Source of the DNA: Pseudomonas sp. UBA6562
GTDB lineage: Bacteria > Pseudomonadota > Gammaproteobacteria > Pseudomonadales > Pseudomonadaceae
Assembly: GCF_002434265.1 (NCBI RefSeq)
Contig: NZ_DJJS01000007.1
Span: forward strand, 142,994-206,993
Length of the DNA: 64,000 bases
Reading direction: 5' to 3'
Shown: piece by piece, positions 30,609-38,942 of the stretch
Numbering within the stretch: position 1 is the stretch's first letter
Layout: the number at the start of each line of letters is the position of its first letter
Program-made: the position numbers and the translations under genes
The notes under the pieces: generated by a model
Told to the model about the DNA's origin: nothing
What the model saw: only the letters and a program-made list of their open reading frames with translations
The model's database searches: none

Positions 30609-31773
30609 CTCAAGCACTGGCATCAATACGCTGACCGATATCCCGCTTCTGGGGATCAACCTCGGTTCCCATGCCAACGCTCGTCAGATCGTCCCAGGCG
30701 AAGCCGGTACGCATTATTTCTGGCCTTCGCGCGACACCATTACTCTGTGGGTCAAACAGCGCGGCGTCCGGTTGATCCGTTTTCCTTTCGAGGTGCAACG
30801 CGCGATCGGCCTTACCAACGAAGGGCTGCCAGGGCAGGGCGCAAGCCTCGACGCGACGTTCGTCAGCAAATGGAAGGAAATGCTGGGCTGGATACGAGAG
30901 GACTCCAATGGCCAAGCCAAGATCATTCCCGATCCGCACCACTACATGCGCCTGATGCGCTACGAAACGTCGAACGGCAAAATGACCGGTCGGCTGCTGC
31001 CGGCCAATCAGGCCGGCAATCAAGGCAACAAATGGAGAGCCACCGAGCCGGTGTTGATCAATGACAACAACAGCATCAGCGGCGCGGCTTGGACTGCCAT
31101 CCACCTGGCCAACTTCCACCAGAAACTCGTTCAGGCCTGCGACGATCCAATGGTGTTGGGTTGGGGGTTGGGCAACGAACCTTACGAGCAGGCCGACAAT
31201 ACGAGCGCGACCGATTACATCACGGAAGAGGGCATGAAAACGCTGTACATCAACACCATGAACACGGTGCTGAAGTACCTACGCAACAGTTCCAGAAAGC
31301 CGGTGTTCATCTGCGGATTGCACTATGCGAGCGCGAGAAGCTGGGAGCGGTACTCGGGCGATCTGCAATCGCGCATCGTCGACCCTGCGAACTCAATCGT
31401 GTGGGAAGTGCACGGCTATGGCGACTACAACGGCAGTTCGAGCGGCGCCTACGTGAGTGATAACGATAAAATTGCCGCCAACGTATTCACCGATACGGTG
31501 TTCGGCCCGATGTTCACCTATGCGGCCCACAACAAGATGGCCACCTATATCGGTGAGGTGGGTATTCCCAGTACCGATGCAGCGCGCACGGCGCTGAAAA
31601 ACTTGCTGGATCGCCTGGTGACCGAGAAGGTACCTGCCACCTTGTGGATCACTGGACCGGGTTCGGACGGCGAGAAGATGAGCCTCGACCGAGCCGATCA
31701 AGCGGCGACCGTTTCGCTGGTGACGCCGTATTTCGCCAAGCGTTTGAGCCATTGGAACTACTCGGCGTCTTGA
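30601..31773 (+). CDS. Glycoside hydrolase family 5-type (cellulase-like) protein
   Basis: This is a 390-residue TIM-barrel glycosidase of the GH5/cellulase type. The acid/base Glu193 sits in the GNEP motif, the His/Tyr motif in WEVHGYGDY near residue 270, and the nucleophile Glu319 in YIGEVG. There is no signal peptide, so it would need another release route such as lysis. It is translationally tied to the com-like gene by an eight-base overlap and ends in its own terminator. Possible roles are exopolysaccharide degradation by a phage-derived depolymerase or turnover of the producer's own polymer; the substrate is unknown. Confidence 0.8.
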   Translation: MANSSTGINTLTDIPLLGINLGSHANARQIVPGEAGTHYFWPSRDTITLWVKQRGVRLIRFPFEVQRAIGLTNEGLPGQGASLDATFVSKWKEMLGWIREDSNGQAKIIPDPHHYMRLMRYETSNGKMTGRLLPANQAGNQGNKWRATEPVLINDNNSISGAAWTAIHLANFHQKLVQACDDPMVLGWGLGNEPYEQADNTSATDYITEEGMKTLYINTMNTVLKYLRNSSRKPVFICGLHYASARSWERYSGDLQSRIVDPANSIVWEVHGYGDYNGSSSGAYVSDNDKIAANVFTDTVFGPMFTYAAHNKMATYIGEVGIPSTDAARTALKNLLDRLVTEKVPATLWITGPGSDGEKMSLDRADQAATVSLVTPYFAKRLSHWNYSAS

Positions 31774-31800
31774 TCCGGTAATACTTTCCAGCCCTTCAAC

Positions 31801-31825
31801 CCCGGGCTAAGGCCCGGGCTTTTTA
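31801..31825 (+). terminator. Terminator after the GH5-type gene
   Basis: CCCGGGC (31801-31807) pairs with GCCCGGG (31812-31818) around TAAG, followed by CTTTTTA. Confidence 0.9.
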
Positions 31826-32020
31826 TCGGTTCTCCCGGCTCATCCGCCACAGGATGAGCGTTTATATTGCAGCTTTGCAGGGCTCAAGCAGACGTCGAAA
31901 GATGCTCATGGCCTTTTCCAGATCTCCCTAGAATGCCAGCCCATTCTTTAACCTGGTTAGCGAATCAGCTTACAAACCCGGTTCACGTTTCCCACGGCTT
32001 AATGTATGCTCGCCAAAACA

Positions 32021-32036
32021 CTGGACGTACATACAG
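32021..32036 (+). promoter_or_regulatory. LexA-like SOS box
   Basis: CTGGACGTACATACAG fits CTG-N10-CAG with a strong right half (TACATACAG) and one mismatch in the left half. It lies 16 bases before the GTG start of the DUF1654 gene, over its likely promoter or leader. Confidence 0.6.
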
Positions 32037-32052
32037 TTATAGGAGATTGGCA

Positions 32053-32370
32053 GTGACTACCGACGGATCCTCCACACCCGCTTACCCTGAACAGATGACC
32101 GGGTTGGAGCGCTTGAACCTCAGAGCCTCCGCGATGATCAATCACCCGGTCGCGCAGATGCAGCGCTGGGTGACCATCCACCGCCTGCACAACGATGGCG
32201 AAACGGAATGGGCGACGATGCTGGAAGCCTTGGGCGAAACGCCGGAGCTGGCGCTGACATTCAATGACGACGACAGTGTGACTGTTCGCTGGGGGCGCCG
32301 GCCGTCGTCGGAGCAAGATGACTGCATTGCGCAGGTGCGCAACGCCGAGCATGAAGACCCACCATTTTGA
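32053..32370 (+). CDS. DUF1654 domain protein
   Basis: This is a 105-residue Pseudomonas-specific DUF1654 protein, recognised by GLERLNLRASAMINHPVAQ, the TIHRLHNDGETEW block and the VTVRW strand. The start is GTG 32053, eight bases behind the AGGAG site at 32041-32045; longer readings upstream cross the LexA-like box. Such proteins are often SOS-controlled and associated with prophages, and their role is unknown. It is convergent with the repressor gene of the tailocin. Confidence 0.8.
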   Translation: MTTDGSSTPAYPEQMTGLERLNLRASAMINHPVAQMQRWVTIHRLHNDGETEWATMLEALGETPELALTFNDDDSVTVRWGRRPSSEQDDCIAQVRNAEHEDPPF

Positions 32371-32452
32371 CCCCACCGTCACCGACGGCCGTGCAAGGAC
32401 CGTTTGGCGGTGATGCGGAAGGGGCGCGCAACATGCCCCTTGCACAGCGCCG

Positions 32453-33259
32453 CTACACCAAATGGGCGTTCCACACCAACAACACCCGAGCTTGGATATA
32501 GGTTTCATCGACCCTTATATCCTCGGCAGGATGATTGGTGTTGTCGGAAATCATCTTGAAGTGCTGGCGTCCTTTCTTCTGCAAACGTTTGATGTAGAGC
32601 ATGTCGTCGTGGGAGAAGAGGTAGATGCCGTCACCCACGAACTCGCGAATGCTCACATCGACCAGCAAAGGATCGCGGTGCTTGATGGTCGGCGCCATCG
32701 ACTGGCCCCACCCGGTCACCAGTTTGAGGTGGTGGTGCTCGGTGAAGGTCACCCCCATTTCCCGCAAACGTTTGGGGCTGACCCGCACGTCCTGGAGCAT
32801 CTCCGGATAATCGTGGGGAATCTGTCCGCCGCCCATGGCTGCGCGGATATCGTAATGCGCCACCCAGACTTCATCGCCGGCAAGGTTCGGGCGAGCTTCT
32901 TCGAGGATGGGGGCTGGCGGGTCGGTCGGTTCTTCGGCTGCGGCCAGCAGCCGCTCGCGGGCTTCGCTCGAAAGTGCGGTACCTTTTTTAGCCAGCATTT
33001 CACGCACCATGTCGGCGGCAGACATGGAGGCTGTAGCGGACGGCGAGGGCGGCGGCGTGTCGAGCAACAACTCGGCCGAGTCCACGCCAAGCGCCGTGGC
33101 CATGGCGGCAATGTCCGCCAGGGTTGGCTCGCGCGTCCCAGCTTCGTAATTGCCTACCCGTGATTGCGATTTCCACCCGCAAGCCTCGGCCAACTGCGCT
33201 TGCGACAGGCCCGAAGCTTTACGGAGGCGCTTGATGCGCTGGTGGAGGGATTCGTTCAT
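32453..33259 (-). CDS. PrtR-like S24 repressor of the tailocin
   Basis: This is a 268-residue repressor with an N-terminal Xre-type HTH (residues 6-60, LAEACGWKSQSRVGNYEAG), a Pro/Ala-rich linker, and a C-terminal S24/LexA-like peptidase with the catalytic pair Ser187 (GWGQSMAP) and Lys224 (LYIKR). RecA-stimulated self-cleavage would induce the tailocin after DNA damage. The usual Ala-Gly cleavage dipeptide is not evident; the corresponding stretch reads RAAMGGG (residues 139-145). The start ATG 33259 is preferred to an in-frame start 12 codons upstream, which would run across a palindromic operator candidate. Confidence 0.9.
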   Translation of the reverse strand: MNESLHQRIKRLRKASGLSQAQLAEACGWKSQSRVGNYEAGTREPTLADIAAMATALGVDSAELLLDTPPPSPSATASMSAADMVREMLAKKGTALSSEARERLLAAAEEPTDPPAPILEEARPNLAGDEVWVAHYDIRAAMGGGQIPHDYPEMLQDVRVSPKRLREMGVTFTEHHHLKLVTGWGQSMAPTIKHRDPLLVDVSIREFVGDGIYLFSHDDMLYIKRLQKKGRQHFKMISDNTNHPAEDIRVDETYIQARVLLVWNAHLV

Positions 33260-33620
33260 AGGCGCTATTTCATCACGAAATGAAATGATCGACATACACT
33301 TATCGTGTTTACTTTAATCACTGTGCGTGTTTATCTGTGTTCGTTCGTTGACGGAGCATGCCTGATCCGCCTTCGATTGTCGCGGGTAAGCAGGTGTGGC
33401 GATCCAGCCGCTTCCGTCAGCCCTACGACACGCTACTCCAGGCTCACTGATGCCGGGACCGTGCCCCGGTGATGCTTCCGAGGCCGATTATGCGTTCGCT
33501 CATCTCATTCAAAGGTTACACACCTACTATCGCCCGCACAGGGGTCATTCCAGCCCTTCACCGACAGCGCCTGCGCTGCGCACTGGGCTTCTGCTCAGCG
33601 ACGATCGGGGAGGGCATGGC
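33260..33620. promoter_or_regulatory. Repressor/late regulator divergent control region
   Basis: This 361-base region separates the repressor (minus) and the next rightward gene. Near the repressor start is the inverted repeat ATTTCAT-N6-ATGAAAT (33267-33286). About 10 bases on are ACAC-TTATC-GTGT (33296-33308) and a related CGTGTTTA copy near 33326. These are plausible operators for the repressor controlling both directions. An in-frame extension of the rightward gene to 33396 is possible but unsupported. Confidence 0.5.
33267..33286. promoter_or_regulatory. Candidate repressor operator
   Basis: Perfect 7-bp inverted repeats ATTTCAT and ATGAAAT flank CACGAA. The site lies 8 bases upstream of the repressor start codon, where binding would block the repressor gene itself (autoregulation). 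Confidence 0.5.
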
Positions 33621-34211
33621 ATGCGTCTGAACACTGCCCGCCAAGCTTGGCACGACTGCACTTACAGTTCGATCAGTAGCCAGAGCGTGTTCGCTTCATC
33701 GGTCGCGCAGCTGGGCACCAAAGTGCAGACCACCCAAGGCCAGCGCCGTGCCAGCCAGGCCGTGCACCAGACCCTGGCCGGCAGCGTGCAAGCGGCCATC
33801 GCTGGGCTCAGCCGGCCATTGCGGGCATTTGGCAACTACATGTACTCGCCACGGTTGGACGCCTGCGAGCAGGAGGATGCCGAAGGGACGGTCTTCCTCA
33901 TGGTCCAACAGCGTGCCGCGCGCATGACGGCCGCCAAGCGCGAAAAGCTCGAATACCTGGTCAAAGGCGTGATGGCGCGTTACCGCTACATGCACCAGGG
34001 CGGGCAATCGGCCAATGGCGACCCGCTGGCAGCGCCCGAGGCCTTTCGTGCCTGGTTGGATGCGCACTATGGCATTCGCCTGGCTTCGGCGAGTTGGGAG
34101 CGTGAGTGGGGTGGTTACGTGCGCTCGGCATTCGAATGTTGCGAAGACCTCGATCAGCGTGCCTTGGCCGCCGTCGCAGGCAGAATCCATGAAATGAAAA
34201 AAATCGCTTAA
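33621..34211 (+). CDS. Tailocin-associated putative regulator, function unknown
   Basis: This 196-residue protein starts at ATG 33621 behind a strong GGGGAGGG site. It has no signal peptide, is basic and helical, and has an aromatic-rich C-terminal half (FRAWLDAHYGIRLASASWER). It is the first gene rightward from the repressor and is followed by a terminator that precedes the lysis and tail genes. That is the place of a PrtN-type activator or Q-type antiterminator. I recognise no PrtN signature, so the activator role is inferred from position only. Confidence 0.6.
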   Translation: MRLNTARQAWHDCTYSSISSQSVFASSVAQLGTKVQTTQGQRRASQAVHQTLAGSVQAAIAGLSRPLRAFGNYMYSPRLDACEQEDAEGTVFLMVQQRAARMTAAKREKLEYLVKGVMARYRYMHQGGQSANGDPLAAPEAFRAWLDAHYGIRLASASWEREWGGYVRSAFECCEDLDQRALAAVAGRIHEMKKIA

Positions 34212-34285
34212 CACGTATTGTGTTCCTGCTCGGTTGGTGGCAGTATTTACCCATCGTCACAGCTTTAAACAAATACCGCCTTCCA

Positions 34286-34314
34286 AGAAACCCGGCCATC
34301 GCGCCGGGTTTTTT
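34286..34314 (+). terminator. Terminator before the lysis/tail genes (T1)
   Basis: AACCCGGC (34289-34296) pairs with GCCGGGTT (34303-34310), then a T-run. It stands between the putative regulator and the first holin-like gene, so later genes need read-through. Confidence 0.85.
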
Positions 34315-34378
34315 ATTGCCTGTGTTTCGGCTTTTCATCGGAAGGCGCTTTCGAGAACCCGCCTCTGGAGTCGAGCGC

Positions 34379-34705
34379 ATGGATTTCTTTCACCGGCTGC
34401 TCGACAAGTTCGACCTGGCCTTCGCCGGCTTGATGGGCGCCCTGATCGCCACCCGTTGGCACAAAGACGACCTTACCGATCGCAAAGCCTGGTCACTGTT
34501 CCTGCTTACCGGCATGGCCTGCGCGCACTACCTGACCGGCATGGTCAGCAGCTATTTCGCCATCACCGAACCACGTAGCGTGGCCGGCGTGGGCTTTCTG
34601 CTGGGCACGTTCGGCGGTTCGCTGATCGCCGCCATCCTGCGTGCGATCAAAGCGGCCGACCTGTGGGCCATCATCAAGTCGAAGTTCGGAGGGCCCAGCG
34701 CATGA
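34379..34705 (+). CDS. Holin-like small membrane protein
   Basis: This 108-residue protein starts MDFFHRLLDKFDLAFAGLMG at ATG 34379 after a GGAG site. It has about three hydrophobic segments (DLAFAGLMGALIA, LFLLTGMACAHYL, GVGFLLGTFGGSLIAAIL), the size and layout of a phage holin. It overlaps the next small membrane protein gene by four bases (ATGA), a typical paired lysis arrangement. It would permeabilise the inner membrane to let the hydrolase reach peptidoglycan. Confidence 0.7.
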   Translation: MDFFHRLLDKFDLAFAGLMGALIATRWHKDDLTDRKAWSLFLLTGMACAHYLTGMVSSYFAITEPRSVAGVGFLLGTFGGSLIAAILRAIKAADLWAIIKSKFGGPSA

Positions 34706-35001
34706 TCCTCGAGTACTTGAATGCGACCGCGGCCGGAGGCATCGCTTTCTGGGCCAGCTGGGCAGTGCTTAGCGCCAAGGTACGCGACGGTGTGTTCGGC
34801 AAGCTGCTGTACGCCGCGATCGCCCTGAGCGGCTATGCCTTGTTGGCAGGCGGCGACCACCTGTTCTTCAACCCCAGCACTGCGGCGGTGACCTTGCATG
34901 TGGCCCTGGCCCTGGCAGGCATCCGCCACATGCTGGTCCTGACCTATTGGCTGCGCTGCAAGCGTTGGCTGATGCGCCAGGCCTTCAAACGAATCGATTG
35001 A
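34702..35001 (+). CDS. Second holin-like membrane protein
   Basis: This 99-residue protein starts at ATG 34702, overlapping the previous stop. It has three hydrophobic stretches (GIAFWASWAVLSA, YAAIALSGYALLAGG, VALALAGIRHMLVLTYWL) and a basic C-terminal tail. It resembles the phage holins found at the start of Pseudomonas tailocin and phage tail operons. With the preceding gene it may form a holin/antiholin pair (inference). Confidence 0.7.
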   Translation: MILEYLNATAAGGIAFWASWAVLSAKVRDGVFGKLLYAAIALSGYALLAGGDHLFFNPSTAAVTLHVALALAGIRHMLVLTYWLRCKRWLMRQAFKRID

Positions 35002-35053
35002 ACCTGATCGGCGCGCTTCGCCGAGCAGGCCCCTCGATGTACCGCAACACCCC

Positions 35054-35077
35054 AACCCGCCTCGGCGGGTTTTTTTA
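35054..35077 (+). terminator. Terminator before the tail tube gene (T2)
   Basis: ACCCGC and GCGGGT form the stem around CTCG, followed by seven T. It ends about 24 bases before the tail tube start codon. Confidence 0.85.
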
Positions 35078-35100
35078 TACCTACCTCCAAGGAAAACATC

Positions 35101-35760
35101 ATGACCGAACGCTTCCCACTCCCTAATGGCGCCGTACTGGAAATCGCCGGCACCCTGGGCAAAGCCGTCGCCTTCACAGCGCTGACCAATGCCACCACGC
35201 CTTCGGCCGCTGCGGCCGGCCACACCTTGAAGAACGGCGATACCGTGCTGGTGAACTCCGGCTGGTCGCTGATCAACGACCGTGCCGCACGGGTCACCGG
35301 CGTCACTGCCGATGCCTTCCGCCTGGACGGGATGGACACCTCCAACCTCAACAAATACACCGCCGGCAGCGGTGTCGGCAGCGTGGTGCCGGCGAGCAAC
35401 TGGACGCAGATCTCCAAGGTCACCGCCTTCACCGCCACCGGCGGCGAACAGCAGTACCTCACGGTCGGCTACCTGGAAGACGACGACGACCGCCAACTGC
35501 CCACCAACCGCAACCCGATCACCCTGGCGATCACCGTCGAAGACCAGCCCGAAGCCGCCTATGTGTCCTTGATCGAAGCGTATGGCGATGCCAAGGACCT
35601 GGCCGTGGTGCGTCTGAAGCTGCCTGGCGGCGACCAGATTCTCTACACCGGTTACGTCACCATCTCCAGCTCGCCGACCATGGAGCGCAACAGCCTGATG
35701 ACCCGTACCGTGAACATCGCCTTGTCCAACCGTCCGCTGCGCTACCTGGCAGCGGCTTAA
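35101..35760 (+). CDS. Major tail tube protein (lambda gpV-like)
   Basis: This 219-residue protein polymerises into the flexible tail tube. It occupies the gpV slot directly before the G/GT pair and tape measure. Its beta-rich sequence has an N-terminal PLPNGAVLEIAGTLGKAVAF block, a central Gly/Thr-rich region and a TMERNSLMTRTVNIALSNRP tail-tube-like end. It corresponds by place and size to the F-type pyocin tube protein. A CAAGGAAAA ribosome-binding site precedes ATG 35101. Confidence 0.85.
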   Translation: MTERFPLPNGAVLEIAGTLGKAVAFTALTNATTPSAAAAGHTLKNGDTVLVNSGWSLINDRAARVTGVTADAFRLDGMDTSNLNKYTAGSGVGSVVPASNWTQISKVTAFTATGGEQQYLTVGYLEDDDDRQLPTNRNPITLAITVEDQPEAAYVSLIEAYGDAKDLAVVRLKLPGGDQILYTGYVTISSSPTMERNSLMTRTVNIALSNRPLRYLAAA

Positions 35761-35769
35761 GGAGGCCCC

Positions 35770-36153
35770 ATGACGAAGATCACCCTTGCCCACAACCCGA
35801 CCTTCAGCGCCAGCGTGGCGCTGCCGCGGGTCGGGCATGCGCCGGTGGAGGTGCAGTTCGAGTTCCGCTACCTCGATCGTCTGGCCCTGGCCAAGCTGTT
35901 CGACGAGTGGAGCGAAGCGCGTGACGCGCTGATCGCCCAGGCCAAGGAGGAGGGCATCAGCTGGGCGACGATGACTGCCGAGGAAATCCGCTTCCAGGCC
36001 GAGCAGCTCAAGGCGATCGTGCTCGGCTGGGGCCTGGACGACCCGTTCGACGATGCCGCCCTGCACACCCTGGTGCAAACCTGCACCGGTGCGCCCAAGG
36101 CCGTCATCGACGCCTACCAGAGTGCTTACGCCCCGGCCCGCTTGGGAAACTGA
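35770..36153 (+). CDS. Tail assembly chaperone (lambda gpG-like)
   Basis: This 127-residue protein coats the tape measure during tail assembly and is not in the final particle. It lies nine bases after the tube gene. Its last sense codons overlap the slippery heptamer GGGAAAC, immediately before the TGA stop, so a fraction of ribosomes should shift -1 into the downstream frame to make the longer GT form. Confidence 0.88.
   Translation: MTKITLAHNPTFSASVALPRVGHAPVEVQFEFRYLDRLALAKLFDEWSEARDALIAQAKEEGISWATMTAEEIRFQAEQLKAIVLGWGLDDPFDDAALHTLVQTCTGAPKAVIDAYQSAYAPARLGN
36144..36150 (+). promoter_or_regulatory. -1 programmed frameshift site GGGAAAC
   Basis: In the G frame the bases read G GGA AAC TGA, a canonical X XXY YYZ slippery heptamer abutting the stop. 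Slippage gives GGG AAA pairing and continues CTG AGG GCC in the GT frame. Lambda uses GGGAAAG in the equivalent place. Confidence 0.85.
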
Positions 36154-36467
36154 GGGCCGCGGCCAGAGCGCTCTATGCGCCTGGCCCGCGGGCTGAACAG
36201 TTGGCCGCGTTCGGGCTGACGGCCGCAGACCTTGCCGAAGACGACCTGCAGGTCTGGCCCGATCTGTGGCCGGCCCTGCGCGTCTTCGAGGCATTGGGCA
36301 CGCAATGGCGCATCGCGCCGGGCGGGCCGTACGGTTTGGACTACACCGCGCTCCCTGTCGTGGCCTCGATGCTTGGCATCGGGCGCCGCGCCCTGGGGGC
36401 GCTTTTCCCCGACCTGCGCGCCATGGAGGCCGAAGCACTGGCCGTCATGGCGCAATCCAGGGAGTAA
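36150..36467 (+). CDS. T part of the GT tail assembly chaperone (frameshift product)
   Basis: This open frame has no good start codon of its own and joins the G gene by -1 frameshift, giving a fusion of about 232 residues. It encodes some 105 residues and includes a DUF1799-like block (GLDYTALPVVASMLGIGRRA, LFPDLRAMEAEAL). In lambda the T part recruits the tape measure protein to the tube subunits. The tape measure gene follows three bases later. Confidence 0.85.
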   Translation: MRAAARALYAPGPRAEQLAAFGLTAADLAEDDLQVWPDLWPALRVFEALGTQWRIAPGGPYGLDYTALPVVASMLGIGRRALGALFPDLRAMEAEALAVMAQSRE

Positions 36468-36470
36468 ACC

Positions 36471-38942
36471 ATGGCAACACTTGCCGAATTGAGGGTACGG
36501 GTTGACTCCACACAGGCTGCCCAGGCAGCCAACAACCTCGACAAACTCACGCTCGCTACCCAGCGTAGCGAGCAGGCTGCGACCAAGGCAGACAGGGCTT
36601 GGTCGGCCACTTTGACCAACGTGCAGTTCACCACGCAGCAAATTTTGAGTGAGCTACAGGCGCTCAGCGATCTGCAAACCGAAGTGGCCCGTCAGCAGGC
36701 AGACCTGAGCCGCATGCCGGCCGCGAGTCCAGGCACGATCGCCGAGCCCACTGGCAGTAGTGGCCTGGGCGGCGCGCTTGAGGGCTTCAATACTGCGGTT
36801 GATACCGTTGGCAATGCCAAAACCGTGGTCAATGCCATAGACACCCTCATGCCAGGACTTATCAGAGGAGCAGGTGCCCTGACCGTGGGCGCCGGCGCTG
36901 CTGCGGCAGCCGTCGGGGCGGTTGTGTATGGCTATGCCGAGGGTAGCAAAGAGGCTGATGCCTACAATCAGGCCTTAATCCTCAGCGGACAGTATGCTGG
37001 CGTCACAGCCGACGCCTTGGGCGACATGGCGGCGCGTGTTGGTGCGGGCAATGGCACCATTGGCCAGGCTGCGGCGGCACTGGCCGAGCTTGCGAGCAAC
37101 GGTTCGATCGCTACAGGCAGCTTCGAAACCATCGCTAGCGCCGCTTTGGCCATGGAGGATGCCACGGGCAAATCGGTCTCTACCACCATCGCCGAGTTCG
37201 CCCGCATTGCCGAAGATCCTGTCACGGCAGCGAAGGCGCTGAACGATCAGTACCACTTTTTGACCGCGTCTACCTACGGTCAAATCGAAGCACTACAGGC
37301 ACAGGGCGACCAGACGGCTGCGGCTCAGGTGCTTACTGACGCCTACGCCGACACACTGGCTACCCGTGCCCAGCAGATCGACGACAACCTGGGCATCGTC
37401 GAGCGCGGCTGGCGAGGCATTCAGAATGCCGCTGCCCATGCGCTCGATGCGCTGAAGAACATCGGTCGGGAAACGACGCTGACTCAGCAGATAGCTGAGC
37501 TCGAAACCAGGATAAAAACGCCCAGCAACTATGATCGGTACCCCACTGTGTTCGATGAAAATCCGAACATGATGACGGCGGGGCGAACCCAAGCGCAGGA
37601 CGAAGAGGCATTGGCTAAGCTCAAGCTTCAGCTTGAGCAACAGCAGACGGCGACCAAGTTGGCGGCTGAGAGGCAGCGCAGTGAAGAGGCTGCCATCTCG
37701 GCTGCAAAGCAGATCGGTCGAGAGGCGAACGCGGCGATGACCCAGCTCGAGCGCTTGCAGCTTCGACTGGATAATGTGCGGGCGGCCAAAGCTGATGCGC
37801 TCGGCGTGGAGGGTGGCTTCGGTCCGGAACTGGAAGCGAAATACGCACGTGCCGAAAAAGCTTTGCTAGGACAGATAACAGCGCTGCAAACGCCGCACAA
37901 ACCTCCAGCCGCACTGATCGCTCCACGTGCTCCTGCACGTGTGCGCCAAACGCCCCATGCAAAACAAGCGTCGGTCACCGGTATCGTCCCTTTACCCGTG
38001 CAGGGCGTGGAGGCGATGCCCTATCCCACGCCGGCGTTCGAGAAAGACTCGCCAATCAGCTCAAGGCTTTTGACGACCCCGCTCTTTCCCGTTAAGACCG
38101 AGCTCGATAGCGTATCCAGTTTGTTTCCCGAAGACAGCAAATCGGAGAAAGACGAAAAGCCAAAAACAGGTTTTGCGCTCTTTGGTGACGAGGCCAAAGA
38201 AGGTGGCATCAAGGCGTTGAAGGGTTATCAGGAGACTGCTGCTACGGTCGCCAAGCAGACCGAGGCGCTTTTCACCGATACCTTCAAGTCCATGGAAGAC
38301 TCGGTCGTCAATTTCGCGCTCACCGGCAAGTTTTCCTTTTCCGACTTCACGCGATCGGTGTTGGCCGACATGGCCAGGTTGGCGGCGCGTCAGGCGGCAT
38401 CGAGTCTGTTGTCGAGCCTGGCCGGCGCGGCGATCAGCGCGCTGGGCGGAGCCGCCTCGTCAAGCGCCGCTTCCTCGGGTTCCTCAAGCGCCCTGTCGTT
38501 TACACCTGACCTAAGCCAAGCAGCAGCGGGCTTGAAGTACAACGTCGAATTCTCCGACGGCGGCTACACCGGCAACGGCGGCAAATACGAACCCGCCGGC
38601 GTCGTGCATGGCGGCGAGTTCGTGCTGCGCCGGGAAATCGTCAGCCGGCCGGGCATGCGCGATTACCTGGAAAACCTCAACACTGGCACCGCCATCGACA
38701 GCGGCTCATCCAACCCCAGGTCGGGCGCTTTCCAGGTCGCGAGCGGCGGGGGCACCGCGATCCAGGTCAGCACCGTGGTCAACGTCAACGCCCAGGAGCG
38801 CAGTGGCGAAGGCGGCCAGCTCGACCCGCAGCTATTGCAGCAACGCATGGAGCAACAAATGAAAACCGCCGCCGAACGCGCCGTGGCCGAGTCCTGGCGA
38901 CCGGGCGGCATGAGCTACCGCAGCAGCCAGGGGAGACGCTGA
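36471..38942 (+). CDS. Tail tape measure protein (lambda gpH-like)
   Basis: This 823-residue protein sets tail length by spanning the tube lumen. It begins with a helical region starting MATLAELRVRVDSTQAAQAA and has a hydrophobic Ala/Gly-rich segment near residues 130-160. Long helical repeats follow, then a C-terminal lambda gpH-like region (FSFSDFTRSVLADMARLAAR, then GGYTGNGGKYEPAGVVHGGE). At roughly 1.5 angstrom per residue the tail would be 100-130 nm (inference). It overlaps the M gene by one base. Confidence 0.92.
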   Translation: MATLAELRVRVDSTQAAQAANNLDKLTLATQRSEQAATKADRAWSATLTNVQFTTQQILSELQALSDLQTEVARQQADLSRMPAASPGTIAEPTGSSGLGGALEGFNTAVDTVGNAKTVVNAIDTLMPGLIRGAGALTVGAGAAAAAVGAVVYGYAEGSKEADAYNQALILSGQYAGVTADALGDMAARVGAGNGTIGQAAAALAELASNGSIATGSFETIASAALAMEDATGKSVSTTIAEFARIAEDPVTAAKALNDQYHFLTASTYGQIEALQAQGDQTAAAQVLTDAYADTLATRAQQIDDNLGIVERGWRGIQNAAAHALDALKNIGRETTLTQQIAELETRIKTPSNYDRYPTVFDENPNMMTAGRTQAQDEEALAKLKLQLEQQQTATKLAAERQRSEEAAISAAKQIGREANAAMTQLERLQLRLDNVRAAKADALGVEGGFGPELEAKYARAEKALLGQITALQTPHKPPAALIAPRAPARVRQTPHAKQASVTGIVPLPVQGVEAMPYPTPAFEKDSPISSRLLTTPLFPVKTELDSVSSLFPEDSKSEKDEKPKTGFALFGDEAKEGGIKALKGYQETAATVAKQTEALFTDTFKSMEDSVVNFALTGKFSFSDFTRSVLADMARLAARQAASSLLSSLAGAAISALGGAASSSAASSGSSSALSFTPDLSQAAAGLKYNVEFSDGGYTGNGGKYEPAGVVHGGEFVLRREIVSRPGMRDYLENLNTGTAIDSGSSNPRSGAFQVASGGGTAIQVSTVVNVNAQERSGEGGQLDPQLLQQRMEQQMKTAAERAVAESWRPGGMSYRSSQGRR

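Noticed and set aside
33396..33620. 75-residue N-terminal extension of the first tailocin gene
   Set aside because: A strong GGGGAGGG site precedes ATG 33621, and the upstream part would cover the operator region with unlikely composition.
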